NCBI RefSeq assembly: GCF_027587175.1
Contig: NZ_JAPCID010000047.1
Span: 1-64,000 of the forward strand
Source: Solirubrobacter deserti
GTDB lineage: Bacteria; Actinomycetota; Thermoleophilia; Solirubrobacterales; Solirubrobacteraceae
Direction: 5' to 3'
Length of the DNA: 64,000 nucleotides
Position 1 is the first letter of the stretch; every line of letters starts with the position of its first letter. The notes beneath the pieces are model-generated. The model was not told where the DNA came from, made no database searches, and worked only from the letters and a program-made list of their open reading frames with translations. Made by a program: the position numbers and the translations under genes. This document shows, in pieces, positions 38,787-47,549 of the stretch.

Positions 38787-39318
38787 AGACCGGCCCCAGA
38801 TCTCGACTCGAGACGCGATGAGATCATCCGCTCCGCGCGGTCCCTCGCCGAGTCGGACGGCTGGGCCGCCGTCACGATGCGTCGCCTCGCGGGAGAGCTG
38901 GGCGCCACCCAGCCCGTGGTCTACTCGGCGTTTGCGAGTCGCCAGGCCGTCGTCGACGCGGTGGCGCTCGAGGGCTTCGCGAACCTTGCCGCGTCGCTCG
39001 AGGCGGTGACGCCACGCCCCTGGCGCGAATGGGCGCGTATCCGGACTTCGCAGCCGCCCATCCCCGGGTCTACGAAGCGATGTTCTCGATGCCGTCCGGC
39101 TGCCCTTTGCGGCCGACGACACCCCGAAGCCGCTGCGGCGCGCGTTCGCCGCGGTGCAGGACGCCTTCCCGGACGGCGATGGGACCCGGGCAGAGGTCGT
39201 CTGGTCTGTGCTTCACGGCCTGGCCACCCTCCAGGCCGGTGGGCGTCCACGTGCGGACCATGCTCAGGCGCGGCTCGAGCTCGCCCACGCGCTGCTCACC
39301 GACCAAGACGCCGCTTGA
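38778..39318 (+). pseudogene. TetR family regulator disrupted by two frameshifts
   Basis: ATG 38778 opens a TetR HTH domain (RRDEIIRSARSLAESDGWAA, MRRLAGELGATQPVVYSAFASRQAVVDAVAL). Near 39015-39030 reading must shift to continue as AYPDFAAAHPRVYEAMFSM, and near 39105-39112 it shifts again to LPFAADDTPKPLRRAFAAVQ and EVVWSVLHGLATLQAGG, ending at 39318. The total is 541 bp, consistent with two single-base deletions from a 181-codon gene. Either a recent pseudogene or assembly error. The C-terminal half resembles TetR_C domains of the WHG type. Confidence 0.78.
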
Positions 39319-39379
39319 TGGGGCGTGGGCCCGACCGGCCGGCCGGGCGGGCCCATCCGCGCTCGGCGGCGCCGGTCGA

Positions 39380-39655
39380 TCAGGCTCCGGTGGCCGGAGC
39401 CGGCACCGGCGCCGGGCTGAGGTTCGTGACAGGGTTCTGCAGCGGCCGGTTGAAGACGGTGGACGGCGCGAACGGAACCTGGACCGCCTCACGAGCGGTC
39501 GGGCCGCTCGTGGAGCCGGCGCCCGCTCCGTCGCGTGCGCCGAGTTCGGCGCCGACCATGAGCACGAGCGCCGTCAGCGCGAGCGCGAGCAACGCGGTCC
39601 GCATCGTGAACCGCGGAAGCCGCCGGGACGGGAACTGCAGGACGTGCACGTACAT
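39380..39655 (-). CDS. small single-pass membrane or exported protein
   Basis: A 91-residue frame starting at ATG 39655, directly behind a GGAGG ribosome-binding sequence. A basic N-terminus precedes a hydrophobic helix (RTALLALALTALVLMVGAEL, about 19-38), then a Gly/Ser/Pro-rich tail ending in Pro/Ala repeats. No family recognised. A signal-anchor or export signal is likely. A start at the internal Met before the helix is also possible. Confidence 0.5.
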   Translation of the reverse strand: MYVHVLQFPSRRLPRFTMRTALLALALTALVLMVGAELGARDGAGAGSTSGPTAREAVQVPFAPSTVFNRPLQNPVTNLSPAPVPAPATGA

Positions 39656-39719
39656 CACCTCCGTGTCAGAGCTCTCGGTCGTAAATGGGGATAGGCGGGG
39701 TCGAGCGCGCGTCAACCCC

Positions 39720-39818
39720 TCACAGCGCCGGGACGGCGCCGGTGTACGGCGGCCGAGGCGGCCGCCGCCGGATGCGTTCGCTGATCCTGCGCGCGTGTCG
39801 CTGGAGAACTGCGGTCAT
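39720..39818 (-). CDS. very small arginine-rich ORF
   Basis: A 32-residue frame (TAVLQRHARRISERIRRR then PPRPPYTGAVPAL) preceded by an AAAGGA ribosome-binding site at normal spacing. It lies in the same orientation between the glycosyltransferase gene and the small membrane protein gene. Too short to assign; support comes from the ribosome-binding site and from filling an otherwise empty gap. Confidence 0.3.
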   Translation of the reverse strand: MTAVLQRHARRISERIRRRPPRPPYTGAVPAL

Positions 39819-39897
39819 CGTGGGTTCCTTTCTGGTCGGCTCAGTCGGGCAATTAGGCCGCCGGTCCCCATCCGTCAACGGGCGCAGAAGACGCGGG

Positions 39898-41142
39898 TCA
39901 ATGGCGCGCGCACGGCCGTGGGCGCCGCCAGGAAGCCGCCCTCGAACACCGAGCGGACCGCAGACGCCACCCTGCCGGCACCGGCGCGCCGGCTCCCGGC
40001 AACGGCCTCGCGATCGCGCGGTACACCGCCGCATAGCGCTGCGCGACGGCCTTCGGGCCGAACCGTTCCTCCGCTCGGGCGCGGCACCGGTCGAGGTCGA
40101 TCGCATCGACGCGGTCGAGAGCCGCGGCCAGCTCGGCTTCGTCGTTGACGAACACTCCCGTGCGACCGTCGTCGATCACCTCCAGTGCCGAGCCACGCGG
40201 AGCGGCGATCACCGGCGTGCCGGCGGCCATGGCTTCGACCATGGTCATCCCGAACGGCTCCACCCACATGGTCGGCATGAGGATCGCGCGGGCGCGCCTG
40301 AGCAGTTCGCGCTTGCGAGCGCCGCCGAGATCGCTGACGTGTGTGACCTGCGGTCCCTCGACGTGCGGCGCGATCGCCTCCGAGAAGTAGGCCTCCGCCT
40401 CGCGCTCGACGGCACCGGCGAGGACGAGTGGCCGGCCCGCCGCTCGAGCGACGCGGATGGCCCGGTCCGCGCCCGTGCCCGGCGCGATGCGGCCGACCCA
40501 CAGCAGGAAGTCGTCCTTGGCGGCGCTCACGACCTCGACGGGGTTCGGGACGACGGCGTCGACCCGCACCCCCGCGGGTCCGGCCGCCGCGTGCGCGCGG
40601 GACAGGCAGACGAGCGCGGCCTTGGCGCCGTGGGCTCGATACCAGTCCCGCGTGGCCTCGTCGAACGGGCGGTGCACCGTGTGCACCACGGGCACGGCCA
40701 GCCGATCGGCCATGGCCAGCGCGGTCCACCCGGAGTGATCGTGCACCAGGTCGAACGGCATGCCGTCCAACTCGGCCCGCTCGATCGCGGCGAACGCGCA
40801 CGCCGCGTGGTCGGCCTCGACCATGCTCGAACCGACTTCTCGCTCGTGCGCGCGGTCGAGCACGCTCACGATCCGCGCGAGGCTGCGGGAACCGGGAGCG
40901 GCGTACAGCGTCACGTCGTGGCCGGCGGCGACCAGCGCGTCGGCGAGCGACGCCAGCGCCGCTTCGACGGCACCGTCGCTGGTGGGTGTGACCGGCCGCC
41001 ACGGCGGGGCCAGCAGCGCGATGCGCAGCGGGCGATCCTCCTCCGCCGACGCCAGCGCACGGTCCAACCGTTGCGTCGTCTGGTCCGGCTCAGCGCAGTG
41101 CCGCCGGCTCGTCGCGGGCGGCAGTAGACCGTTGTCGACCAT
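39898..41142 (-). CDS. GT4 family glycosyltransferase (probable late frameshift)
   Basis: A 414-residue GT-B glycosyltransferase: RIALLAPPWRPVTPTSDGAVE at the N-terminal fold, DLVHDHSGWTALA, FLLWVGRIAPGTGADRAI, and the EX7E donor-binding motif EPFGMTMVEAMAAGTPVIA, typical of family 4 enzymes that use nucleotide sugars. The last 20 or so residues (after GAGAPVPAGW) are odd and Arg-rich; reading one base over from about 39990 gives RAGAGRVASAVRSVFEGG and a stop at 39875, a more normal C-terminus. A single missing base would explain this. Divergent from a sigma factor gene. Confidence 0.85.
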   Translation of the reverse strand: MVDNGLLPPATSRRHCAEPDQTTQRLDRALASAEEDRPLRIALLAPPWRPVTPTSDGAVEAALASLADALVAAGHDVTLYAAPGSRSLARIVSVLDRAHEREVGSSMVEADHAACAFAAIERAELDGMPFDLVHDHSGWTALAMADRLAVPVVHTVHRPFDEATRDWYRAHGAKAALVCLSRAHAAAGPAGVRVDAVVPNPVEVVSAAKDDFLLWVGRIAPGTGADRAIRVARAAGRPLVLAGAVEREAEAYFSEAIAPHVEGPQVTHVSDLGGARKRELLRRARAILMPTMWVEPFGMTMVEAMAAGTPVIAAPRGSALEVIDDGRTGVFVNDEAELAAALDRVDAIDLDRCRARAEERFGPKAVAQRYAAVYRAIARPLPGAGAPVPAGWRLRSARCSRAASWRRPRPCARH

Positions 41143-41228
41143 CGGCGTCCTCCAAGTGTCGCTTCCTCCCCTCGATGTCGTATATGTCGTGGCTCACCTA
41201 TGGGATAGGCCGCCGTCCGCGAACGTCA

Positions 41229-42137
41229 ATGTCGAAGCCACTGGTTGTCTCACTGCGCGAAGAAGTCGAGGCCGGGCACGCCGCCGACCGTCAGCTGGCG
41301 CGCGAGCTCGGCCGCCCCGAGCCCCGGCGCGCGACGGCCACGGGCGGCTACATCGACTCGCTCGGGCCGGCGTCCGCAGCCGAACACATCGAGCCCGACC
41401 TCGTGGCGCGGGCCCAGGGTGGCGAAGCGCGCGCTCGCGCGGAGCTCATCGCGGCCTGCATGCCGCTCATCGCCGGCGTCGCTCGCACATACCGCAGCGG
41501 CCAGGTCCACCGCCAGGAGCTGCTGCAGGAGGGCGCGGTCGGCGTGCTGCGAGCGCTGGAGCGTTTCGAACCGCAACGCGGGGTGCCGTTCTGGGGCTAC
41601 GCCACGTGGTGGGTCCGCCAGGCCATGCAGCAGCTCGTGTCCGAGCTGACGCGGCCGATGGTCCTGTCCGACCGGGCGCTGCGCCACCTCGCACGGCTCA
41701 AGCAAGCGCACCGCGACGCCGTGCAGGGCAGCGGCCACGAACCCACGCGCGAGGAGCTCTCCGAGCGCACCGGGCTCGATCTCGGCCAGGTCGACGACCT
41801 GCTGGCGGTCGAGCGTGCGCCGAAGTCGATCGACGAACCGATCGTCCGCAGCGGCGCCGAGCTCGGCACGTTCGGCGAGCTGCTGGTCGACCCGATGGCC
41901 GAGGACGAGTACGAGCGCGTGCTGGCCGCGGTCGAGAGCGAGGAGCTGCACGGGCTGCTCGCCGGGCTCTCCGAACGCGAACGAGCCGTCCTGCGCGCGC
42001 GCTACGGCTTCGACGACGGTGACGAGCGTCCGCTTCGCGCCGTCGGCGACGAGCTCGGCCTTAGCGGCGAGCGGGTGCGCCAGATCGAGCGCCGCGCGCT
42101 GGGGAAGCTCGCCGCCGCCATGACCGCCCGCCCGTAG
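41229..42137 (+). CDS. sigma-70 family RNA polymerase sigma factor (group 2/3 type)
   Basis: A 302-residue sigma factor. Region 2 is clear (ELIAACMPLIAGVARTYR, LLQEGAVGVLRALERFEPQRG, FWGYATWWVRQAMQQLV), with region 3 (LKQAHRDAVQGSGHEPTREEL) and region 4 (LSERERAVLRARYGF, RAVGDELGLSGERVRQIERRALGKL). There is no long region 1.1, so it is an alternative rather than housekeeping factor. ATG 41229 is preferred over 41175 because the upstream residues are atypical. It could direct the divergent glycosyltransferase gene, but its promoters cannot be named from sequence alone. Confidence 0.9.
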   Translation: MSKPLVVSLREEVEAGHAADRQLARELGRPEPRRATATGGYIDSLGPASAAEHIEPDLVARAQGGEARARAELIAACMPLIAGVARTYRSGQVHRQELLQEGAVGVLRALERFEPQRGVPFWGYATWWVRQAMQQLVSELTRPMVLSDRALRHLARLKQAHRDAVQGSGHEPTREELSERTGLDLGQVDDLLAVERAPKSIDEPIVRSGAELGTFGELLVDPMAEDEYERVLAAVESEELHGLLAGLSERERAVLRARYGFDDGDERPLRAVGDELGLSGERVRQIERRALGKLAAAMTARP

Positions 42138-42205
42138 GGCAGCGCTCGCACGAGGTGCGTACACCTTCCGCGCCAACCCGCGTGGGACGTGCACGTGCGC
42201 TGAGA

Positions 42206-42237
42206 CGGGGCCGGGCCGTGCACGCGGCCTGGCCCCG
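42206..42237. terminator. bidirectional hairpin terminator
   Basis: Arms CGGGGCCGGGCC (42206-42217) and GGCCTGGCCCCG (42226-42237) pair over 12 bp with one G-T, with an 8-nt loop; flanking CTGA/TCAG can extend the stem. It sits between the convergent sigma-factor and GH3 genes and can serve both. Confidence 0.8.
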
Positions 42238-42270
42238 GGTCAGCGTCGGTTTTCGAGCGGAGCCGTCGGG

Positions 42271-45270
42271 TCAGGGCAACTGCCAGCGCTGGTTCGGTCC
42301 TCCGTGGCAGTCGTAGATGATCAGCCGGGTGCCGTTCGCGGAGCCGCCTGAGGCGGCGTCCAGGCAGCGTCCGGACTGCGGGTTGCGCAGCGTGCCGTCG
42401 GCCGCCGCCCGCCACTGCTGGGCGCTCGTGGCGTTGCACTCGTAGAGCTGCACGGCGGTGCCGTTGGCCGTGCTGCCGCCGGCGACGTCGAGGCACTTTC
42501 CGAGCGCTTCGACCGTGCCGTCGGAGGTGACGCTCCAGCGCTGTGCGGCGGTGCCGTTGCAGTCGAACAGCTGCACGGCCGTGCCGTTGGCGTTGGAGGC
42601 GCCGGCGATGTCGACGCACTTGCCGCCGATCCCTCTGATCGCACCGCGCGGGGACACGACGTCGCGCGCGGCGGCCACGGTGATCTCGCCCGTGAGCTGG
42701 ATGTCGCGGGACGAGCGCCCGACGTGGATCGGGACGCGCCCGGCCGGTGTGACCCACGCGCCGGTGGCCTCGTCGAAGTACGAGAAGGCGCGGCGGTCGA
42801 GCGTGACCGTCACCCGCTCGCGCCCGCCCGGATCGAGGGTGACCTTGGCGAAGCCGGCGAGTTGCCGGGGAGGCGTGGGCACGCTCGTCGGGAGCCGGCC
42901 GACGTACACCTGCGCGGTCTCCGCGCCGGTGCGCGCGCCGGTGTTGCGCAGCGTGAACTGCACCTGGACGTTCGCGCCCTGCCGGGTCGTGGCGAGGTTG
43001 CGGTAGGCGAAGCTGGTGTAGCTCAGCCCGTGCCCGAACGGGAACAGCGGGTCCAGGCCGGCGCGGTCGTAGCCGCGGTAGCCGAGGAAGACGCCCTCGT
43101 CGTGCTCGACCGTGAGGTCGTCGAGCGTGTCCCACGGGTTGCGGATGCCGAGCTGCTCGGGCTGGCTCTCGCTGCGCGGGAACGTGATCGGCAGCTTGCC
43201 GGACGGGTTGACGTCGCCGAAGAGCACGCTCGCGATCGCGTTGCCCTGCTCCTGCCCGCCGTAGTAGGAGTCCACGACGGCGTCCACGCGCGACAGCCAC
43301 GGCATCAGCACCGGGCCGGCCGCGCCCAGCACGACGACCGTGTTCGGGTTCACCGCGGAGACCGCCCGGATCAGCTGGTCCTGGTCGTTGGGCAGCGTCA
43401 GCGAGAAGCGGTCTCGCTGCTCGCTCTCGAACGTGGCCGCGAAGACCACGGCGACGTCGGCGTCACGGGCGGCCTCGACCGCCTCCCGCGTGGCGGGCGA
43501 GTAGGCGTTGGCCGGGTGGGTCCAGCCGAGCTGCAGCGACGCGGGCTCCAGGCCGGTGAACGCGCGCGTGGCCCGGTACTCGACGACGATGTCGTGCTGC
43601 TCACCGGCCTCCAGGTTCAGCGTCGCGGTGCTCTCCGTCGCCCATTCACCCACCTCGGTCGCGAGGTCGATCGCGGGCTCGCCGTCGAAGAACATCCGCG
43701 CCTCGCCCCAGCCGGTGAGCGCGAACGTGTAGGCACCCGTGGTGGGGACGGTGAACGTGCCGGTGTAACGCGCGGAACCGGCGTCCGCCGGCGTCGGCTC
43801 GAGCTGCGAGCCGTACAGGCTCGAGAAGGCGGGCCCTCCGCCGATGAAGCCCTGATCCCAGCGGACGCCGGGATCCGTCCGGGTCACGAGCGGCGCGCCG
43901 GACAGGTCGGTGGAGGTGAAGTACGTCGCCTCAAGGCCGACGCCCCCGGTCGGCGTGGTGAACACCGAGGACGGCGCGGCCGCCGGGCCGCCGAGCATCG
44001 ACGTGGGGCCGACCGGGTCCGTGCCCGGGGCGTAGGCGACGTCCACGTCACCCGGCGCGCGGTCGCGGATGCCGTCGAGCAGCGAGACCTCGTAGGTCGG
44101 GGACACGTGCGAGGCGCCACCCTGCGCGCGGGCGCGGTTCGCGTCGCCGCCGATGACCGCGATCGACCCGAGCCGGCGACCGTTCAGCGGCAGCGCGGCG
44201 TTGCTGTTCTTGAGCAGCGTGATGCCGGCCTCGGCGATCTCACGTGCGGTCTCGCCGTGCTCGGCCACCGGGATCGCCGACGGGGACGGGTCGTCCTCGA
44301 ACAGGCCGTGCTCGAACATCGTGCGCAGGATGCGGTGCACGTGCTCGTCGACGGTGGCCTCGGTCACCTGCCCGGACTGCACCGCGGCCACGATCAGCTC
44401 CGGCGTGTAGAACTGCCGGTTGCCGGTCTCCATGTCCAGGCCGTTGTTGAGTGACTGCACCGTCGAGTGCGCGGCGCCGAAGTCCGTCAGGACGAAGCCG
44501 TCGAAGCCCAGCTGGCGCTTGAGGATGTCCACCAGCAGCAGGCGGTTCTGGCAGGCGAACTCGCCGTTGACGCGGTTGAACGCGCACATGGTCGAACCGA
44601 GTCCGTTCTCGACCGCGGCCTCCCACGGCGGCGTGAAGATCTCCTGGATCGTGCGCTCGTCCGCGACGGAGTCGTAGGGCGTGCCGCGGTTGATCTCCTG
44701 CGTGTAGAGGTTGTAGTGCTTGAGGTCGGCGATCACCCCGCGCTCCTTCACCGCGCGGACGTAGGGCCCGACGACGCTGCTGGTGAGGAACGGGTCCTCG
44801 CCCTCGGACTCGTTCGCCCGCCCCCACCAGGGAGCGCGGACGATGTCGCCGTTCGGGCCCAGCAGCACGTTGCCGCCGACCTGCCGCACCTCGTCGGCGA
44901 CCGTCCGCCCGTAGCGGGCGGCGAGCGCCGGATCGAACGCCGCCGCGAGCAACAGCGGCGACGGCATCGCGGTCGCCCGGTTCTCCGTCTCGGGCAAGGA
45001 GACTCCGCCCAGGCGCAGGCCCGCGCCGGCATCGAGCATCCGCAGCGACGGGATGCCCAGCCGGTCGATCCCGTCGGCGAAGTACGCCCACGCCGTGCCC
45101 GGATCGTTGGACATCAGCTCGGCTTTCTCCTGCAGCGTCATCGCGTCGATGACCAGGTCCGCGCGCCGATCCGGGCCAAGCGCCGGATCGTCCCACGGCC
45201 GCTGCGCGCCGGCCGCAGCCGGTAACGCCAGCGCCCCGAACAACGCGCCGCACACCAGCAACCCCCGCAT
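42271..45270 (-). CDS. secreted GH3 beta-glycosidase with PA14 and ricin-type lectin domains
   Basis: A 999-residue exported glycosidase. Signal peptide about 1-22; GH3 N-terminal barrel with LRMLDAGAGLRLG and nucleophile region GFVLTDFGAAHS (Asp in TDF, usually SDW); a PA14 domain inserted in the C-terminal half (about 445-580: GLEATYFTSTDLSG, YTGTFTVPTTGAYTF); GH3 C-terminal part (DVAVVFAATFESEQRDR, SGKLPITFP, FPFGHGLSYTSF); fibronectin-like domain (about 775-865); and a ricin B/CBM13 trefoil (about 870-999) with three repeats ending QRW, QQW and QRW. It would release sugars from plant or microbial glycans outside the cell, with the lectin binding the polymer. PA14-GH3 enzymes are often beta-glucosidases. 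Confidence 0.92.
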   Translation of the reverse strand: MRGLLVCGALFGALALPAAAGAQRPWDDPALGPDRRADLVIDAMTLQEKAELMSNDPGTAWAYFADGIDRLGIPSLRMLDAGAGLRLGGVSLPETENRATAMPSPLLLAAAFDPALAARYGRTVADEVRQVGGNVLLGPNGDIVRAPWWGRANESEGEDPFLTSSVVGPYVRAVKERGVIADLKHYNLYTQEINRGTPYDSVADERTIQEIFTPPWEAAVENGLGSTMCAFNRVNGEFACQNRLLLVDILKRQLGFDGFVLTDFGAAHSTVQSLNNGLDMETGNRQFYTPELIVAAVQSGQVTEATVDEHVHRILRTMFEHGLFEDDPSPSAIPVAEHGETAREIAEAGITLLKNSNAALPLNGRRLGSIAVIGGDANRARAQGGASHVSPTYEVSLLDGIRDRAPGDVDVAYAPGTDPVGPTSMLGGPAAAPSSVFTTPTGGVGLEATYFTSTDLSGAPLVTRTDPGVRWDQGFIGGGPAFSSLYGSQLEPTPADAGSARYTGTFTVPTTGAYTFALTGWGEARMFFDGEPAIDLATEVGEWATESTATLNLEAGEQHDIVVEYRATRAFTGLEPASLQLGWTHPANAYSPATREAVEAARDADVAVVFAATFESEQRDRFSLTLPNDQDQLIRAVSAVNPNTVVVLGAAGPVLMPWLSRVDAVVDSYYGGQEQGNAIASVLFGDVNPSGKLPITFPRSESQPEQLGIRNPWDTLDDLTVEHDEGVFLGYRGYDRAGLDPLFPFGHGLSYTSFAYRNLATTRQGANVQVQFTLRNTGARTGAETAQVYVGRLPTSVPTPPRQLAGFAKVTLDPGGRERVTVTLDRRAFSYFDEATGAWVTPAGRVPIHVGRSSRDIQLTGEITVAAARDVVSPRGAIRGIGGKCVDIAGASNANGTAVQLFDCNGTAAQRWSVTSDGTVEALGKCLDVAGGSTANGTAVQLYECNATSAQQWRAAADGTLRNPQSGRCLDAASGGSANGTRLIIYDCHGGPNQRWQLP

Positions 45271-45415
45271 GTCCTACCGCCCTTCTGGACGCCCCGCCAT
45301 GGGCTGGTCCTCGGCCGCGCCGTCGCGGTCGCGCCAATCTGGCACGCGCAGTCGACCAGCACGCGAGGACCGCGGTCAAGCCCGCCGTCCGATCACGGAC
45401 CGGGGCCCCCAAAGC

Positions 45416-45665
45416 TCAGACCCGTGGGTCGAGCGGCAACAGCGGTTCGAGGCGCCACGCGGCGGCGACCGGGACTGCGGCTTCGAGGAATTCGCGATAC
45501 CGCTCGGCTACGCGCTCAGCGCTTGCCACGGCCGTGACCTCGGGGCCCACGACCAGCCGCAGCTTGCCCGAAGCGGGCCGCTCGAGCGGCCAACAGCGCT
45601 CGACCTCGACCATCGCGTCCATCACGCCCAGCCCGCGCAGCCGTTCGAGCAGCGCTCGCGCAGGC
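45416..45665 (-). pseudogene. out-of-frame C-terminal tail of the ligase-like gene
   Basis: This segment holds the C-terminal lid-type domain of the 45622-46788 gene in a different frame (VEVERCWPLERPASGKLRLVV). It has no start of its own and matches the end expected for the family, so it belongs to the same gene. Confidence 0.65.
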
Positions 45666-46788
45666 GCGCCTGCACGTCGCCACGGGCGACGACGAGCACC
45701 CGCACACTGCTCGGACCGGTCTGCACGACCTGGAACTCGACCACATCGCGGTCGCGCGCGATCACCCCGAAGTGCAGCGGCTGGACGCGGACGTCGCCCA
45801 GCTCCAGCACATCGTGGGCCCGGCCCGCGACGGACTCGAGCCGCCGCAGGGTCCGCCCGCACGCGCACGGCTCGGCGGCGATCGTCACCGCGTCCGCGAT
45901 CTCCAGGCGCAGCAACGGCTGCACGAAGTTGAACAGGTTGGGGACGAGCAGCTTTGCGCCGGGCGCGCCGTCGGGCACCGCCCGCCCGTGCTCGTCGACG
46001 TTCTCGACGCGCACCATGTCCTCGAACAGGTGGATGCCGGCGTGGTGCTCGCAGTCGACGCCCCACAACCCCTCGGTGGTGGCGTAGAGGCTGTACGGCC
46101 GCACGCACCAGGTCTCCTCGATCCGATCGGCCATCTCGGGCGTCAGCAGCTCGCTGCTCGTCGAGATCAGTTCGGGCGCGATCCGCAGCCGGCCGGCGCG
46201 CTGCTCCTCGGCGAGCTCGAGGGCCATCGTGGGGAAGGTGTTCAGCGACTGCGGCTGGAACGCGTTCAGCCGGCTGACGATCTCGCGCAGCGGCTGGGTG
46301 ACGGCGAGCCCGAGCACGCGGTGCACGCCAACGTCGACCGCACTGGCGCAGCGGCGGCTCATGTGGGTGCCGGTCGGGCTCACGACCGCCCCGATGCGCA
46401 ACCGGCGCGGGAACCGCGGTTCGATGCCGACGGTCGCGGAGTACCGGAGGAACTGGGCCATGATCCCGGTCCACCCGGCGCGGTCGTAGACGAACAGGCC
46501 CTTCAGGCCGGACGAGCCGCTGGTCGTCATCACGCGGTAGTCGCCGAGGTAGCGCTCGTCGCGGCGCAGACGCGGGTCCGTGACGATGGCATCGAAGTGC
46601 TCCATCATCGTCGCCTTGTCGAGCGGCGCGCCGTCCCAGTCGCGGTAGAACGGCGACCGCCGCCGGGCGTGCTCCACCAGCGTGTCGAAGCGCTGCTGCT
46701 GGAACGCACTGAAGGGCTCGCGCTCGCGGGCGAGCAACGCGCGGGACTGCCGCAGCGCGACGGCGAAATCAAGCAACCGGGTCATCAC
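45622..46788 (-). CDS. phenylacetate-CoA ligase/CapK-like adenylating enzyme, frameshifted near its end
   Basis: A 388-residue PaaK/CapK-like protein: FSAFQQQRFDTLVEHARRR, TTSGSSGLKGLFVYDR (phosphate-binding loop), LISTSSELLTPEMADRIEE, YATTEG and NLFNFVQPLLRLEI fit the adenylate-forming fold. The predicted product stops early; reading one base over from about 45660 continues as LLERLRGLGVMDAMVEVERC, RPASGKLRLVVG and on to a stop at 45416, giving about 457 residues, the normal size. One missing base explains it. The start overlaps the end of the TetR gene by 20 bp once that gene's own frameshift is repaired. The acid substrate is unknown. Confidence 0.72.
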   Translation of the reverse strand: MMTRLLDFAVALRQSRALLAREREPFSAFQQQRFDTLVEHARRRSPFYRDWDGAPLDKATMMEHFDAIVTDPRLRRDERYLGDYRVMTTSGSSGLKGLFVYDRAGWTGIMAQFLRYSATVGIEPRFPRRLRIGAVVSPTGTHMSRRCASAVDVGVHRVLGLAVTQPLREIVSRLNAFQPQSLNTFPTMALELAEEQRAGRLRIAPELISTSSELLTPEMADRIEETWCVRPYSLYATTEGLWGVDCEHHAGIHLFEDMVRVENVDEHGRAVPDGAPGAKLLVPNLFNFVQPLLRLEIADAVTIAAEPCACGRTLRRLESVAGRAHDVLELGDVRVQPLHFGVIARDRDVVEFQVVQTGPSSVRVLVVARGDVQARLRERCSNGCAGWA

Positions 46789-46857
46789 GCATCTCCTGCT
46801 CGAGGAAACGTCGTCCTGCCCGCACGGCGAAGTCGTCGTCGACGCGCTCGGGCATGG

Positions 46858-47361
46858 TCAGGTGCTCGAGCGAGAGCCCGAGCTGCATCGCGTACCCGCC
46901 ACCACCAGCTCGCGCGCGTCGCGGCCGACGGACGCGCTGAGCGCCTGCACCAGCGGCTGCTGCACGCCGCGGTGGATCGCCGCGAAGCGCTCCCGCAGCG
47001 CCGGTCGCCGGATCACGTGGGCCCAGAACTCGAAGAACGCCGCCATCCAGCCGTCCTCGGCGGTGCCGCGCCGGCGCGCCGTCCGCAGCGAGATGACGTC
47101 CAGCGCCTCGGGCACGCCGTGCTCGGCCAGCGCGCGCTCGATGTCCTCGATCCCGCGCGCCGCCCGCCGCTCGTAGACGGCGAAGAACACGTCCTCCTTG
47201 GCCGCGAAGTTCGAGTACACCGCGCCCTTCGTGTAGCCCGCGGCCTCGGCGATGTCACCGACGCTCGACGCGTGGAACCCGCGCTCGACGAACAGGCGCT
47301 CGCCGGCGGCGATCACGCGCTCTCGGGTTCGGTCCCGCAGCTGCGCGCGGGTGAGTGGCAT
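46858..47361 (-). CDS. TetR family regulator, frameshifted near its end
   Basis: A 167-residue frame with a standard TetR HTH (RERVIAAGERLFVERGFHASSVGDIAEAAGYTKGAVYSNF in parts, then AAKEDVFFAVYERR) and the start of a ligand-binding domain. The last 11 residues are out of family; one base over from about 46905 the protein continues GGYAMQLGLSLEHL, VDDDFAVRAGRRFLEQEM to a stop at 46769, giving 197 residues, a normal size. An ATACCG-N-CGGTAT palindrome lies just upstream of its ATG, suggesting self-regulation and control of the downstream ligase-like gene. Confidence 0.8.
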   Translation of the reverse strand: MPLTRAQLRDRTRERVIAAGERLFVERGFHASSVGDIAEAAGYTKGAVYSNFAAKEDVFFAVYERRAARGIEDIERALAEHGVPEALDVISLRTARRRGTAEDGWMAAFFEFWAHVIRRPALRERFAAIHRGVQQPLVQALSASVGRDARELVVAGTRCSSGSRSST

Positions 47362-47376
47362 ACCGGCGGAGTCCTA

Positions 47377-47389
47377 ATACCGGCGGTAT
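47377..47389. promoter_or_regulatory. TetR-type operator upstream of the regulator gene
   Basis: A perfect palindrome ATACCG-G-CGGTAT lies 16 bp before the TetR start. A second TACCGGCGG copy at 47361-47369 overlaps the start codon. Position, symmetry and repetition suggest autorepression by the adjacent TetR protein. Confidence 0.65.
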
Positions 47390-47549
47390 CTGAGCGCAAC
47401 GCTCTCAGGGAGTTCCTGAGGGGGCGACGCACCACCAAGGCCCAATCCTTCGGGTGCTGAAGCCCGCACTGGGGGCTGTCGGTTGCCCGCCAACCGCTCA
47501 CGGGACAACCCGTTGGGAGCGCCTCGGCGCGGCTGGGAGTCTGCTGCCC

